Below, one piece after another: positions 24,531 through 35,300 of a stretch of 64,000 bases of DNA; the first letter of the stretch is position 1; each line of letters begins with the position of its first letter. A program made the translations under genes and the position numbers. The DNA is taken from positions 1-64,000 of the forward strand of contig WGLL01000007.1 in assembly GCA_016125585.1 (NCBI GenBank), written 5' to 3'. The DNA comes from Caulobacter sp. GTDB taxonomy: Bacteria > Pseudomonadota > Alphaproteobacteria > Caulobacterales > Caulobacteraceae. The notes beneath the pieces were generated by a model. The model saw nothing but the letters and a program-made list of their open reading frames with translations, made no database searches and was not told the origin of the DNA.

Positions 24531-25274
24531 TCAGTCCGGCCTGACCGCCTCGGCGGCGAAGTCCCGCCAGTAGCGGGCCTCCTTGCGGAACTGGCCGGTG
24601 GCGCGGCCGGCCCGCTTTTCGATCTCGACCATGGCCTCCCGGGCCTCCGACATCCTTCCGGTCTCGGCGAGGAAGGCGGCATAGCGGGCGATGCCCTCCA
24701 GGCCCGGCAGCCGGCCGGCGGCCCAGCTGTAGGCGGTGTCGGCCTGGGACATCTGGCCGAGCATGTGATGGGCGCGGCCCATCAGCACGGCGGCCTGCGG
24801 GGTGCGGCCGGCCTCGCCCAGTTCGCCCAGCTTGTCGAGCAGCGGCAGGGCCTCGGCAGGGCGCTCCAGCTCGATCAGCGCCCGGGCGCGGCCGAACAGC
24901 AGGGCTGGATCCTCGGCATGGATGCCATGCGCCGCCTCGGCGTACATCCGCTCGGCTTCCTCGTGGCGCCCCATCTCCGAGGCCGCGGCGGCCAGGCGCA
25001 TGCGATTGGCGACGGTGGGGCTGTCCTCGACGGCCTGCTGGGCGGCGCGGTAGTCGGCCTGCGGGTCCATGGCCTTGCGGGCGGCGGACTTGAGCTGCCG
25101 CGCCGTCCCGCCGCTGGTGAACTCGGGCAGGACCGCGACCAGCGCATAGACGATGCCGCCCAGCGGCTGGAAGGCGAGGATGATGAACAGCCAGTACATC
25201 TCTCGCCCGGTCTTCACGACATGGACGCAGAGCAGGATGGAGAAGACGAGCGAGAAGCCGATGCCGATGAACAT
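24531..25274 (-). CDS. Membrane-anchored TPR-like protein
   Basis: 247 residues. Residues 1-50 form two hydrophobic helices (FIGIGFSLVFSILLCVHVV and MYWLFIILAFQPLGGIVYALVAVL) resembling the N-terminal module of phospholipase-D/cardiolipin-synthase proteins. The rest is tetratricopeptide-like helix pairs (ADYRAAQQAVEDSP, AAAASEMGRHEEAERMYAEA, ARALIELERPAEALPLLDKL). It probably scaffolds a complex at the membrane. It sits between pth and ychF; no enzymatic motif is visible. Confidence 0.75.
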   Translation of the reverse strand: MFIGIGFSLVFSILLCVHVVKTGREMYWLFIILAFQPLGGIVYALVAVLPEFTSGGTARQLKSAARKAMDPQADYRAAQQAVEDSPTVANRMRLAAAASEMGRHEEAERMYAEAAHGIHAEDPALLFGRARALIELERPAEALPLLDKLGELGEAGRTPQAAVLMGRAHHMLGQMSQADTAYSWAAGRLPGLEGIARYAAFLAETGRMSEAREAMVEIEKRAGRATGQFRKEARYWRDFAAEAVRPD

Positions 25275-25304
25275 CGCCGCAATTTGCCCGTGCAGAGGGT
25301 CAGG

Positions 25305-25925
25305 TCAATCCAAATCCCGCGCCGCCTTGCGCGGGTCGGCCTTGGGCGCGGGGGCCAGCCGCAGGACCTCGGCCTGATAGCGTTCGTCGTCGCCCGCCGC
25401 GGCGAAGGGCAGGGCGTCGCAGATCGCCTCCAGCATCGGATCCAGCCAGACCCGGTCGGCCTTGTGAAACTCCGACAGGACGTGGGGCTGGACCAGGGCC
25501 TTGTCGCCCGGATGGCCGACGCCGATGCGGGCGCGGCGGAAGTCGGGGCCGATGGCGGCGATGGTCGAGCGGATGCCGTTGTTGCCCGCGGCGCCGCCGC
25601 CGGTCTTCATCCGGAAGCGGCCGGGCGCGAGATCGATCTCGTCATGGAAGACGATGACCCCGGCGGGGGAAATCTTGAAGAATCGCGCCGCCTCGCCGAC
25701 CGCGCGACCGCTCTCGTTGTAGAAGCCCTGGGGCTTGAGCAGGGTGGCGCGGACAGGGCCGCCGGCGGTGTCGATCTGGCCCTCGCAAGCCAGGCCCTGG
25801 AACTTGGCGCGCCAGGGCGAGAAGCTCCAGCGTCGGGCGATGGCGTCGATGGCCATCCAGCCGACATTGTGCCGGGTCTTGGCGTAACGGTCGCCAGGAT
25901 TGCCGAGGCCGGCGAGCAGCAGCAT
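25305..25925 (-). CDS. pth: Peptidyl-tRNA hydrolase
   Basis: 206 residues. Starts MLLLAGLGNPGDRYAKTRHNVGWMA, with the catalytic His in TRHNVGW and the conserved YNESG (as FYNESGRAV) and DEIDLAPGRFRMK blocks. It recycles peptidyl-tRNA dropped from ribosomes. It follows rplY by 20 bp on the same strand, the usual rplY-pth pairing, and is essential in most bacteria. C-terminal tail slightly extended and basic. Confidence 0.96.
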   Translation of the reverse strand: MLLLAGLGNPGDRYAKTRHNVGWMAIDAIARRWSFSPWRAKFQGLACEGQIDTAGGPVRATLLKPQGFYNESGRAVGEAARFFKISPAGVIVFHDEIDLAPGRFRMKTGGGAAGNNGIRSTIAAIGPDFRRARIGVGHPGDKALVQPHVLSEFHKADRVWLDPMLEAICDALPFAAAGDDERYQAEVLRLAPAPKADPRKAARDLD

Positions 25926-25945
25926 GGCCGGCCTCTACAGTCCGA

Positions 25946-26572
25946 CTAGTCCTCGTCGGCTTCGGACGAGTCTTCGGCGGCGGCTTCTTCAGCCGCTTCC
26001 GACATGGCCGCCGAAGAGACCTTCAGGGTGGCCAGAACGAAGTCGCGGTCGGTGATGGTCGGGGTCACGCCCTTGGGCAGATCGATCTCGCCGATGCGGA
26101 TGGTGTCGCCCATTTCCTTGGTGGCCAGGTCGACGACCAGCTCCTCGGGAATGGCGTTGGCCGGGCAGTTCAGCTCGACCTCGTGGCGGACGATCTCCAG
26201 CGAGCCGCCCTTCTTCAGGCCGGGGCAGATGTCCTGGTTCTTGAAGTGGACCGGCACGTTGATCTTGACGCTGCCCTTTTCGTCGACGCGCATCAGGTCG
26301 AAGTGGAAGGGGGTGTCGGTGACCGGGTGGAACTGCACGTCCTTGGCGATGACCGGCTGGGTTTCCTTGCCGTACTTCAGGGTCACCAGGTGACCGAGCA
26401 GCTTGCCGGTGTAGAGCGCCTTGCGGAACTCGTTTTCCTTGACGGCGATGGAAACGGGAGCGGTGTCGCCGCCGTACAGGACGCCGGGCACCAGGCCGCT
26501 GCGGCGGGCGTCGCGGGCGCCGCCCGTGCCGGTGCGTTCGCGGACTTCGACGTTGAGGACAATCTCGGCCAT
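25946..26572 (-). CDS. rplY: 50S ribosomal protein L25/general stress protein Ctc
   Basis: 208 residues from ATG 26572 (MAEIVLNVEVRERTG). The N-terminal L25 5S-rRNA-binding domain is followed by the TL5/Ctc C-terminal beta domain (about 100-190) and an acidic tail of Glu/Asp/Ala. It is the two-domain version used in many alphaproteobacteria. It shares an operon direction with prs upstream and pth downstream. The upstream in-frame extension to 26674 lacks protein character. Confidence 0.95.
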   Translation of the reverse strand: MAEIVLNVEVRERTGTGGARDARRSGLVPGVLYGGDTAPVSIAVKENEFRKALYTGKLLGHLVTLKYGKETQPVIAKDVQFHPVTDTPFHFDLMRVDEKGSVKINVPVHFKNQDICPGLKKGGSLEIVRHEVELNCPANAIPEELVVDLATKEMGDTIRIGEIDLPKGVTPTITDRDFVLATLKVSSAAMSEAAEEAAAEDSSEADED

Positions 26573-26716
26573 GGTTCTTGGTCTCAAAACGACGTCGCCG
26601 CGCGAAGGTCTCACGCGGCGACGGACGGTGAATTTAGGGTCCGGGTCGATACACGCTTTCCAACAGGGGCGCAACGCCCCGGAGTCGGAATCCGCGCCTG
26701 TCGCCCGGGCTGAAGG

Positions 26717-27784
26717 CTATTTGGCCTTGCGCTTGGCCTTTGCCGGGGCTTTCGCCTCGGCCGGCTTGGAGGCGGCGACCATGACCGGCGGCAGAGGCTC
26801 GGGGGGCATCGGGGCGCCGGCGCTCTTGATGGTGCACTGTCCGGTGTCGATCAGCACATGCTGGCCGAGGCAGAAAACGTCCTCGTAGTGCGGCTTGGCG
26901 GCGGCCAGGCACTGATAGAGCATCAGCTTGGACATCCGCAGGCAGAAGGCCGAGGGCTCGTCGCTGAACATCGGCTGCAGCGCGACCATCTGATCGTCGC
27001 CCGCCTCGCCCAGGGCGGCCAGGGCGGCCAGGGCCAGGCCGCGAACCACGACCGGCGACCAGTGGCCGCCCGGGGGCGCCGCGGGGACGCCGAGGGTTTC
27101 AGGCTCGACCGCGACGCCGCCGCCGAGGCTGGCGGTCTGCATGCGGCTCACTTCCTCGATGTCGCCCCGGATCGGCGTCACCGACAGGGTGCGGACATTG
27201 GCAAGGCGGCCTTCACGGTCCGGGACGAACTCCTTGGACCACTTCTGCTTCTGGATCTCGTAGGCGGACTGCTTGACCGCCCGTCCGGTGGTCAGAACCT
27301 TGGCCCCCTCCTCGCCGAGGGCGCCGACCACCAGGCCGGCGGCGCGATCGGCGCCGGGCAGGCTGGTCACGCGATAGGGGTTGGAACGCAATTCCGCGGC
27401 CAGGGCCAGGCGTTGCTGCGGGTCCTGGGCGAAGGCGCGGACGCCGCTGACAAAGGTCTGGTCCTGCAGGGCGACGACGGCGGCATAGGCGATGGCCCCG
27501 CGCAGCAGCTGCTCGGGCTCATAGGCGGCCCCGGTCTTCAGCGAGGTCGCCACCGAGGCGCCGTCGGTGAAGCTGGACGGAGAGATCGCCGAGGCCCGGT
27601 TCATGTAGCCGCGCCAGGCGCTGGCTTCCTCGAACAGCTGCGAGGCCAGGTTGATGGCCGGCGCGGGCGGAGGCGGCGGAGGCGGCGGAGGCGCGGCGGG
27701 TTCGGGCGTCGAACAGGCCGCGATCATCAGCGTCATCGCCAGGGCCGCGAAACCGGCCAGTCGCACAGGTTGTTTCTGGGTCAT
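26717..27784 (-). CDS. Hypothetical lipoprotein with proline-rich linker
   Basis: 355 residues. The signal ends in a lipobox (LMIAAC, Cys24), followed by a poly-proline run (about 30-41) and then a soluble domain. Cys-containing C-terminal part (FCLRMSKLMLYQCLAAAKPHYEDVFCLGQHVL) looks disulfide-bonded; the C-terminus is Lys/Ala-rich. Probably anchored in the envelope and exposed to the periplasm. No family recognised. It lies between prs and rplY on the same strand. Confidence 0.7.
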   Translation of the reverse strand: MTQKQPVRLAGFAALAMTLMIAACSTPEPAAPPPPPPPPPAPAINLASQLFEEASAWRGYMNRASAISPSSFTDGASVATSLKTGAAYEPEQLLRGAIAYAAVVALQDQTFVSGVRAFAQDPQQRLALAAELRSNPYRVTSLPGADRAAGLVVGALGEEGAKVLTTGRAVKQSAYEIQKQKWSKEFVPDREGRLANVRTLSVTPIRGDIEEVSRMQTASLGGGVAVEPETLGVPAAPPGGHWSPVVVRGLALAALAALGEAGDDQMVALQPMFSDEPSAFCLRMSKLMLYQCLAAAKPHYEDVFCLGQHVLIDTGQCTIKSAGAPMPPEPLPPVMVAASKPAEAKAPAKAKRKAK

Positions 27785-27897
27785 GTCGAAAGCTTTCCCC
27801 GGAGCCTACTCACGCGTCAATACCACGTCACTCCGGGCGGGAATGTGACGCGTTGGCGTTAACCATCTGTTGACGCTGACGAAACCCGGCGCGGCGG

Positions 27898-28836
<939 letters not shown>

Positions 28837-28917
28837 CGGACGACTCTTTTGGCGAAAGGAATGTTGCCGGGTGTCTAGGGGGCGGGGGGGCCGGGGGCAA
28901 GGTTGATTCGGCCTTTT

Positions 28918-29463
28918 TCAGCCCAGCGCCTCCAGGGCCGGACCGCCCAGCCAGGTCTTCCAGATCACCACCGCCGCCCAGTGCAGCGCCACCGCCGGCC
29001 ACAGCGAGCCGGTGCGCCAGCGGGCGAGACCGCAGGCCAGGCCGAGCAGGCCGGTGACCAGCAGGAAGTCTGGACGACAGAACAGGTCGCGGGCGCCGGG
29101 AAGGAAGGTCAGGCCCTCCAGCGGGTGCCACAGCACATAGATGAGGGTGGACAGCGCCAGGGCCGGCCAGGGGACGCCGGGCCCGCCGGCCTCACCCCGG
29201 GACGGGACCGGAAGACCGCGAAACACCGCCTCCTCGCCCAGGGCGGGCACGAACAGCACCGTCAGCAGGGTCATGGGCAGGCGCGCCAGGTCGCCGGCGC
29301 CGGGCTGATACAGGCCGGTCGAGATCCCGATCAGGCCCATGAGCGCGAGGGTCGGCAGGCCGATCGCCGCGCTCCACATCCAGCCGGCGCGGTCCGGCAG
29401 GGTGGTCAGGGCCGTCGCCAGCCTTGCGGGAAGGCGGCGGATATCCTCCAGGCTGCGGAACAT
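28918..29463 (-). CDS. CPBP-family intramembrane protease (Rce1-like)
   Basis: 181-residue membrane protein with about five hydrophobic segments. The family active-site signatures are present: EExxxR as Glu77-Glu78-AVF-Arg82, followed by a histidine in LWHPLEG, and LHWAAVVIW near the C-terminus. CPBP proteases cleave or process membrane peptides; substrates are unknown in this context. It is divergent from the secreted TPR gene. The residues look intact, so an active enzyme is plausible. Confidence 0.8.
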   Translation of the reverse strand: MFRSLEDIRRLPARLATALTTLPDRAGWMWSAAIGLPTLALMGLIGISTGLYQPGAGDLARLPMTLLTVLFVPALGEEAVFRGLPVPSRGEAGGPGVPWPALALSTLIYVLWHPLEGLTFLPGARDLFCRPDFLLVTGLLGLACGLARWRTGSLWPAVALHWAAVVIWKTWLGGPALEALG

Positions 29464-29570
29464 TGTTTTCCAGACCTTCGGGGGCGATAGTCCCCCGGTT
29501 TTGGGGCATGCGGCGGGGCGACTTCACTACCATACTGCCGCCTCGACATGTTGCTTTGGAGGGTTTGGCG

Positions 29571-30593
29571 ATGATGAGATTGATCCGGTCGGGCGTGCTG
29601 GCGCTGGCGATCGTGGCCGGCAGCGCCGGGATGAGCCTGGCGCAGGACGCCGAGACTTTCGACAGGGGCGTCGCCGCCTACAACGCCAAGGACTATGAAG
29701 GCGCCGCCCGGGCCTTCAGCCTCTATCTCCAGGCCCATCCAGGCGAGAAGGCGGCGCTGAAGAACCGCGGCATCTCCTATCTCAGCATGAAGGAATACGA
29801 CCTGGCGATCGCCGACCTCGAGCGGGTCGTGGCCATGGGCGCCTCCTATGACGACCTGGTCCAGTACGCCAACGCCCTCGACAGCGCCGGGCAGTACCAG
29901 AAGGCCCTGCCGATCTATGACCGGGCGACGAAAATGGAACCGGGCAATCCCTCGGCCTGGCGGGAACTGGGCGTGGCCCATGCCGGCGCCAAGAAATACG
30001 GCCTCGCCGCCGACGCCTACGGCCGGGCCGTGGCGCTCAAGAGCGATGACGCCGCCCTGCGCGGCCTGCATGCCGACGCCCTCTACAAGGCCCAGCGCTA
30101 CAGCGAGGCCGTGAGCAGCTATCAGCTGCTCAACGACATGAAGCCGAACGACGGCGACACCTTGCGGATGCTGGCCAACAGCCAGGTGAAGACCGGCGAT
30201 ACCGAGGCCGCCCGGGCGACCTTCGACCGCGCCCTCCGCGTCGACCCGAACAATTTCCAGCTCAACATGGATCTGGCCGACCTCCTCTATAACGGCAAGG
30301 ACTGGGCCGGCTCGATCCCCTACTACAGCAAGGCGACCCGCATCGATCCGAAGTCGGCCCTGGCCCAGGCCTACCTCGGCGACGCCCTGCGGCTGACCAA
30401 GGACCTGACCGGCGCCCGCGCCGCCTATGAAACGGCCCTGCGGCTGGACGGCAAGCAGCTGGACGCGCTCAAGGGTCTGATTCCCATCCTCAAGGTGCAG
30501 GGCGAGATCAGCGCCGCCCGCAGCCGGCTGGAGCAGCTGCGCGCTGTCGATCCGGACGGCGCCGCCGCGCTGGACAAGCTGTTCGAGAACTAA
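29571..30593 (+). CDS. Secreted tetratricopeptide-repeat protein
   Basis: 340 residues from ATG 29571 behind GGAGG. A signal peptide (about 1-23, VLALAIVAGSAGMSLAQ) is followed by about eight TPR units, for example FDRGVAAYNAKDYEGAARAF, SLYLQAHPGEKAALKNRG and YKAQRYSEAVSSYQLL. It should act as a periplasmic or outer-membrane-associated scaffold. No enzymatic domain is seen. A DUF1134 gene follows on the same strand after 113 bp. Confidence 0.82.
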   Translation: MMRLIRSGVLALAIVAGSAGMSLAQDAETFDRGVAAYNAKDYEGAARAFSLYLQAHPGEKAALKNRGISYLSMKEYDLAIADLERVVAMGASYDDLVQYANALDSAGQYQKALPIYDRATKMEPGNPSAWRELGVAHAGAKKYGLAADAYGRAVALKSDDAALRGLHADALYKAQRYSEAVSSYQLLNDMKPNDGDTLRMLANSQVKTGDTEAARATFDRALRVDPNNFQLNMDLADLLYNGKDWAGSIPYYSKATRIDPKSALAQAYLGDALRLTKDLTGARAAYETALRLDGKQLDALKGLIPILKVQGEISAARSRLEQLRAVDPDGAAALDKLFEN

Positions 30594-30706
30594 ATCGCCG
30601 TCCGGAGCCATGCCCGGGCGGCATGGTTAACGGGGTCTTCATCTGTGCGCCGCAAACCCGTCCCAATGGCGTGGGAGTTCTTCCCCGTCATTGCAGGGAG
30701 CCCGCC

Positions 30707-31294
30707 ATGGACCGCCGCCGTCTTCTTCTCTCCGGCCTCGCCACGCTGGGGACCACCGCCTGCGCCACGACCGGCATGAATGACGCGGGTGTCAGCGATC
30801 AACGCGGCATCGAGACCTATACGATCGGCGAGATCACCCAGCAGACCAGCGACTTCCTCGGCGTCGCCGCCGAGAGCGTCGGCCAGGTGGTCGAGCGGGT
30901 GTTCCGCGACCAGGGCGAACCGACGGCCTACATCGCCGGCGAGGAGGGCTCGGGCGCCGTGGTCGCCGGCCTGCGCTACGGCCGCGGCCTGATGTACATG
31001 AAGGACCGGCCGACCATGGAGGTCTTCTGGCAGGGCCCCAGCGTCGGCTTCGACTGGGGCGGCAACGCCAGCCGGGTCTTCACCCTCTGCTACAACCTCT
31101 ACTATCCGGACATGATCTTCCGCCGCTATCCGGGCGTTGACGGCTCGGCCTATCTGATCGGCGGGCTGGGCGTGAACTACCAGCGCGCCGACGGCATCAC
31201 CCTGGCGCCGATCCGCACCGGCGTCGGCCTGCGGCTGGGCGCCAACCTTGGCTATCTGTCCTACAGCCGCGAGCGGAACCTGTTCCCGTTCTAG
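30707..31294 (+). CDS. DUF1134 protein, exported
   Basis: 195 residues from ATG 30707 (GGGAG precedes). A twin-arginine-like/lipoprotein start (MDRRRLLLSGLATLGTTAC) suggests export as a lipoprotein. The mature part has the DUF1134 pattern: GEITQQTSDFLGVAAESVG, ARGLMYMKD-like strand and VYWQGPS-type segment (here VFWQGPSVGFDWGGNASRVFTL), ending in GANLGYLSYSRE. The family resembles YSC84-like lipid-binding domains; function is unknown. Conserved in alphaproteobacteria. Confidence 0.85.
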   Translation: MDRRRLLLSGLATLGTTACATTGMNDAGVSDQRGIETYTIGEITQQTSDFLGVAAESVGQVVERVFRDQGEPTAYIAGEEGSGAVVAGLRYGRGLMYMKDRPTMEVFWQGPSVGFDWGGNASRVFTLCYNLYYPDMIFRRYPGVDGSAYLIGGLGVNYQRADGITLAPIRTGVGLRLGANLGYLSYSRERNLFPF

Positions 31295-31375
31295 AATCTG
31301 GCCAGGCTGGACGGGCCTGAAGCGGCCGGGTTCAAGCCTTGCGCCGCCTCACGTCTCGAACGTGCTCCGGAGCCT

Positions 31376-31978
31376 TCAGGCGTCTTCCGGCGCGTGATGG
31401 CGGATGGTCTTGGACTGCAGCCAGTCGGACAGGGCCATCATCACCGCCGAAAAGACGAAGGTCAGGTGGATCGCCACCTGGATGACGATCGGCTGCCAGT
31501 CGAAGGCCTCGTTCTGATGCTCGGCCACGGTCAGGAACGAACGCAGCAGCGAGATGGCGCTGATGGCGACGATCGAGCCGATCAGCTTCATCTTCAGCCC
31601 CGAGAAATCGACCGAGCCCATCCAGGCCGGGCGGTCCTCGTGATTGCCGGTGTTAATCTTGGACACGAAGTTCTCGTAGCCCGAGAAAATCACGATCAGC
31701 ACCAGATTGGCCGCCAGCGACAGGTCGATCAGCGACAGGGCCAGCAGGATGCCGTCCTCCGGCTTGGCCGTTCCGCTCAGAAAGTGGGGCAGTTCGTGGA
31801 CCATCTCCTGGAAGAAGACGATCATCAGGATCACCAGGCCGAACACCAGCCCGACATAGAAGGGCGCCACCAGCCAGCGTGAACCGAACAGGCCCGCCTC
31901 CAGCCAGCGCTCAAGGAAGACGCCGGTGCGCTTGACGGCGCCGGTCGGCTGGACGGGAGGGGTCTTGGAGCTGGCCAT
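31376..31978 (-). CDS. UPF0114/YqhA-family membrane protein
   Basis: 200 residues. Three or four hydrophobic segments (about 35-60, 85-110, 130-150, 165-185) and the conserved ERWLEAGLFGSRWLVAPFYVGL and ALSLIDLSLAANLVLIVIFSGYENFVSK motifs match the TIGR00645/YqhA family. The core GLKMKLIGSIVAISAISLLRSFL is typical too. Molecular function is not established. It is the last gene of a minus-strand run after pheT and the VOC gene, possibly separately transcribed. Confidence 0.85.
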   Translation of the reverse strand: MASSKTPPVQPTGAVKRTGVFLERWLEAGLFGSRWLVAPFYVGLVFGLVILMIVFFQEMVHELPHFLSGTAKPEDGILLALSLIDLSLAANLVLIVIFSGYENFVSKINTGNHEDRPAWMGSVDFSGLKMKLIGSIVAISAISLLRSFLTVAEHQNEAFDWQPIVIQVAIHLTFVFSAVMMALSDWLQSKTIRHHAPEDA

Positions 31979-32009
31979 GGCGGTCAGTTAGCCACCGTAG
32001 GGGCGATCA

Positions 32010-32405
32010 TCAAGGGCGGCCTTGCGCCGGCTCCAGAAGGTCCCAGCGGTTGCCGTACAGATCCTCGAACACGGCCACGACGCCGTAGGGTTCGGTGCGC
32101 GGCGCCTCCAGGAACCGCACGCCCCGGGCGGTCATCGCCGCGTGGTCGCGGGCGAAGTCGTCGGTATGCAGAAACAGGAAAACCCGGCCGCCGGCCTGGG
32201 CGCCGATGGCGCCGGCCTGTTCGGGATTGGCCGCCTGGGCCAGCAGCAGGGCGCAGCCGCCGCCGGGCGGCGTGGCCGTCACCCAGCGCTTGCCGCCGCC
32301 CAGGTCGCGGTCGTCGATGACGAAGCCCAGGCAGTCGCGATACCAGGCGATGGCGTCGTCGTAGGTTTTGACGACCAGGGTCAGGGCGGCGATGTGCGGT
32401 TGCAT
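32010..32405 (-). CDS. VOC-family (glyoxalase/bleomycin resistance-like) protein
   Basis: 131 residues, two beta-alpha-beta-beta-beta modules. The first carries ALTLVVKTYDDAIAWYRDCLGFVID, the second VFLFLHTDDFARDHAAMTARGVRFLE and ends EDLYGNRWDLLEP with the metal-binding Glu. Such proteins are single-chain dioxygenases or detoxification enzymes, but the substrate is not predictable. It is downstream of pheT, separated by a strong hairpin. Overall length is standard for a single-domain VOC protein. Confidence 0.82.
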   Translation of the reverse strand: MQPHIAALTLVVKTYDDAIAWYRDCLGFVIDDRDLGGGKRWVTATPPGGGCALLLAQAANPEQAGAIGAQAGGRVFLFLHTDDFARDHAAMTARGVRFLEAPRTEPYGVVAVFEDLYGNRWDLLEPAQGRP

Positions 32406-32422
32406 GGCAAACCTTTGCTGAT

Positions 32423-32447
32423 CCTTCTCCCGGCAAGCGGGAGAAGG
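32423..32447 (-). terminator. Terminator hairpin downstream of pheT
   Basis: Perfect 10-bp stem CCTTCTCCCG / CGGGAGAAGG with a 5-nt loop, between the pheT stop and the next gene. It lacks a T tract on the minus strand, and belongs to the CCTTCTCCC hairpin family seen elsewhere in the window. Confidence 0.55.
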
Positions 32448-32460
32448 GACCGCCAGTCGT

Positions 32461-34899
32461 TTAGGTCCTCAGCTTCGCCCCGACCTTTTCGGCGGCCGCC
32501 ACGATGCGGCCGGAGAGGGCCTCGATCTCGGCGTCGGCGAGGGTCTTGTCGCGCGGCTGCACGGTCACCTCGACGGCCAGCGACTTGCGGCCCTCCGGCA
32601 CCCCGGCGCCCTGATAGACGTCGAACACCCGCGCCCCGGCGATCAGCGCCTTGTCGGCCCCGGCGACGGCCTTGACGAGGTCGCCGGCCGGGCGGTCGGC
32701 CGCGATCAGGAAGGCGAAGTCGCGGCTGAGCGGCATCAGCGGCGACAGGGCCAGCGCCCCCCGGGTCTTCACCGCCTTCTTCTTCGGCTCGGGAATGGCC
32801 TCGACGAAGACTTCGAAGGCCAGCATCGGCCCCGAGGCGTCCAGCGCCTTCAGAACCGCCGGATGCAGCTCGCCGAACTCCGCCAGCACCGCCTTGGGGC
32901 CCAGCTGCAGCCGGGCCGAGCGGCCGGGGTGATACCAGGGTGAAGCGGTTCCCTGCGCCGTCTGCAGCGAGGCCACCGGCGCGCCCAGTTCCTCCAGCAG
33001 GCCCAACAGGTCGCCCTTGAGGCTGTAGAGGTCGTCCTCGCCATGCTTGCCCCAGTCGCGGGGCGCATGCGGCGCCAGCAGGGCGGCGATGACCAGCTTC
33101 TGGTCCTGCGGCGCGTCGCCGGCGAACACCGGGCCGATCTCGAACAGGGCCGCGTCGGGGAAGCCGCGCCGGGCGTTGCGGGCGGCCGCCTCGATCAGGT
33201 TGGGCAGGATCGAGGGTCGCATGCAGTCCAGTTCGGCGGCGATCGGATTGGCCAGCACCAGGGCCTCGGCCCCGCCGCCGAACAGGCGGGCGGTGTCGCG
33301 CGAGGTGAAGCTCCAGGTCACCGCCTCGGCGTAGCCATTGGCGGCCAGGTAGCGACGGCCGGTCCGGGCGCGGCTCTGGCGGGCGGTCAGCACCCCGCCG
33401 ACGGCGCGGGGCGTCTCGGGCAGGGGGGTGGAGGGCAGGGCGTCGTAGCCGGCGATGCGGGCGACCTCCTCGACCAGGTCGGCCTTGCCCTCGACGTCGC
33501 GCCGCCAGCTGGGCGGGGTGACGGTCAGGGCCGGCTCGGCGCCGGTCACGGTGAAGCCGAGAGCCTCGAGGATGGCGACGGACCGGCTGGTCGGGATGTC
33601 GAGGCCGGCCAGGGCCTTCACATAGGCGGGATCGAAGGTGAAGGCGGCCGGCGGGGCGGGCGCCTGACCGGCCACCGCGACCTCGGACGGCTCGCCGCCG
33701 CAAAGGTCTAGGATCAGGGCCGTCGCCAGTTCCAGGCCGGGAACCACCGATTGCGGATCGACCCCGCGGGCGAAGCGGTACTGCGCGTCGCTGGTGATGC
33801 CCGTGCTCCGGCCGGTCTGGGCGGTGCGGATCGGATCGAACCAGGCGCTCTCGACGAAGACGTCGGTGGTGGTCTCCGAGCAGCCGGTGCTCTCGCCGCC
33901 CATGACGCCGCCCAGGCCGATGGGGCGTTCGCCGCCCGCGTCGGCGATGACGCTCATCTCCGGACCCAGGTCATAGGTCTTGCCGTCGAGGGCGATCAGC
34001 TGTTCGTCCCGGTGCGGCGCCGGCGAGGGCTGGTCGCCTTCGCTGTGTTCCAGCGGTCCGCGTCCCAGTCGGGCGCTGATCACGTCTCCGACCAACAGGG
34101 CGGCGTCATACACGTGCAACGGCCGGCAGCGGTCGTAGGAAATCAGGTTGGTGATATCGACCAGGGTGTTGATCGGGCGCAGGCCGATGGCCCGCAGCCG
34201 GTCCTGCAGCCATTGCGGCGAGGGACCGTTCTTCACGCCCCGGATCAGCCGTCCGGCGAACACCGGGCAGGCCTCGCCGTCGACCTCGATGCGGATCGGG
34301 CAGGGGAACTTGCCGGGGACCGGCGTAACGCTCTGGTCCTTCAGGGTTCCGACGCCCGCGGCGGCCAGGTCGCGGGCGATGCCGGCCACGCCCAGCCAGT
34401 CGGGGCGATTGGGGGTGACCTCGAAATCGATGACCGCTTCCAGACCCAGGGCCTTCACCGCCGGGGTCCCGACCGCCAGGTCGTCCGGCAGCTCCATGAT
34501 GCCGTCGCTCTCCTCGGCCGCTTCCAGCTCGGAGGCTGAACAGAGCATGCCGTTGGAGATCACGCCGCGCACCGGCTTTTCCACCAGGGTGACGTCGAGG
34601 CCGGGCACATAGGCGCCGATCGGGGCGTAGATGGTGGTCAGACCGGCCCGGGCGTTGGGGGCGCCGCAGACGATTTCCTTGATCCCGTCCACCGTCTCGA
34701 CCTGGCAGACCTGCAGGCGGTCGGCGTCGGGATGGCGGGCGGCGGAGACGATCCTGACCACGGTGAAGGGGGCCAGCTTCACCGCGGGATCGATCACATG
34801 CTCGACCTCAAGGCCGGCCATGGTCATGGCGTCGACGATCTGCTGGACCGAGGCGTCGGTCTCCAGATGATCCTTCAGCCAGGAAAGGGTGAACTTCAT
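32461..34899 (-). CDS. pheT: Phenylalanine-tRNA ligase beta subunit
   Basis: 812 residues from ATG 34899 ([17 protein letters not shown]), the family start; the upstream extension overlaps other genes. Domains in order: EMAP/OB-fold tRNA-binding (about 45-150), B3/B4 editing domain (about 210-400), B5 domain, catalytic-like core (about 480-690), and C-terminal FDX-ACB anticodon-binding fold (about 720-812, [16 protein letters not shown]). It forms the alpha2-beta2 enzyme with PheS. Unusually, two small genes lie between pheS and pheT; its start overlaps the second by 4 nt. Confidence 0.97.
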   Translation of the reverse strand: MKFTLSWLKDHLETDASVQQIVDAMTMAGLEVEHVIDPAVKLAPFTVVRIVSAARHPDADRLQVCQVETVDGIKEIVCGAPNARAGLTTIYAPIGAYVPGLDVTLVEKPVRGVISNGMLCSASELEAAEESDGIMELPDDLAVGTPAVKALGLEAVIDFEVTPNRPDWLGVAGIARDLAAAGVGTLKDQSVTPVPGKFPCPIRIEVDGEACPVFAGRLIRGVKNGPSPQWLQDRLRAIGLRPINTLVDITNLISYDRCRPLHVYDAALLVGDVISARLGRGPLEHSEGDQPSPAPHRDEQLIALDGKTYDLGPEMSVIADAGGERPIGLGGVMGGESTGCSETTTDVFVESAWFDPIRTAQTGRSTGITSDAQYRFARGVDPQSVVPGLELATALILDLCGGEPSEVAVAGQAPAPPAAFTFDPAYVKALAGLDIPTSRSVAILEALGFTVTGAEPALTVTPPSWRRDVEGKADLVEEVARIAGYDALPSTPLPETPRAVGGVLTARQSRARTGRRYLAANGYAEAVTWSFTSRDTARLFGGGAEALVLANPIAAELDCMRPSILPNLIEAAARNARRGFPDAALFEIGPVFAGDAPQDQKLVIAALLAPHAPRDWGKHGEDDLYSLKGDLLGLLEELGAPVASLQTAQGTASPWYHPGRSARLQLGPKAVLAEFGELHPAVLKALDASGPMLAFEVFVEAIPEPKKKAVKTRGALALSPLMPLSRDFAFLIAADRPAGDLVKAVAGADKALIAGARVFDVYQGAGVPEGRKSLAVEVTVQPRDKTLADAEIEALSGRIVAAAEKVGAKLRT

Positions 34900-35300
34900 T
34901 GGGGGGTCTGTCCCAGGGCCAGTATCTGATTGAGGAAGGTTTCGGGGCCGGTGTAGCCGATGCCGAAGAACTGCACGCCGACGAAGTGGCAGTCGCGCAC
35001 CGGGATGGCGCCGACCACGCCGCGCGGCGAGGCCGGACGCAGGACCAGGGTGGCGATGTCGCCGCCGGCATAGCCGAAGTCGGTCGATTCGAAGCTGCAG
35101 CCGGCGACCACCAGCATCACCGCGGGACCTTCGATCCGGCAATTGCGGAAGGTGACGCCGGACACCAGGTTCTCGCCGTTGCGCAGCCGCACCCGATGCA
35201 GGTCGACCAGCGACAGGGCGACGTTCTCGAAATGGCTGGCGCTCAGGTCGTCGGCCAGGGCCCAGCCGCCGGCCGGGCCGCCCTGCGGCGCCCCGGTCAT
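34896..35300 (-). CDS. Pentapeptide-like beta-helix protein X2 between pheS and pheT
   Basis: 134 residues. It starts with a short linker and then strand-turn repeats rich in small residues: [50 protein letters not shown], resembling a right-handed beta-helix with a pentapeptide-like rhythm. The C-terminal half ends [17 protein letters not shown]. It is a clear paralogue of X1 upstream. It overlaps X1's stop (ATGA) and pheT's start (ATGA), so all four genes are translationally coupled. I do not recognise a family. Confidence 0.7.
   Translation of the reverse strand: MTGAPQGGPAGGWALADDLSASHFENVALSLVDLHRVRLRNGENLVSGVTFRNCRIEGPAVMLVVAGCSFESTDFGYAGGDIATLVLRPASPRGVVGAIPVRDCHFVGVQFFGIGYTGPETFLNQILALGQTPQ

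Noticed and set aside
23370-25949. 859-codon plus-strand open frame over ychF, the TPR gene and pth
   Set aside because: It spans three well-supported minus-strand genes and reads as their shadow.
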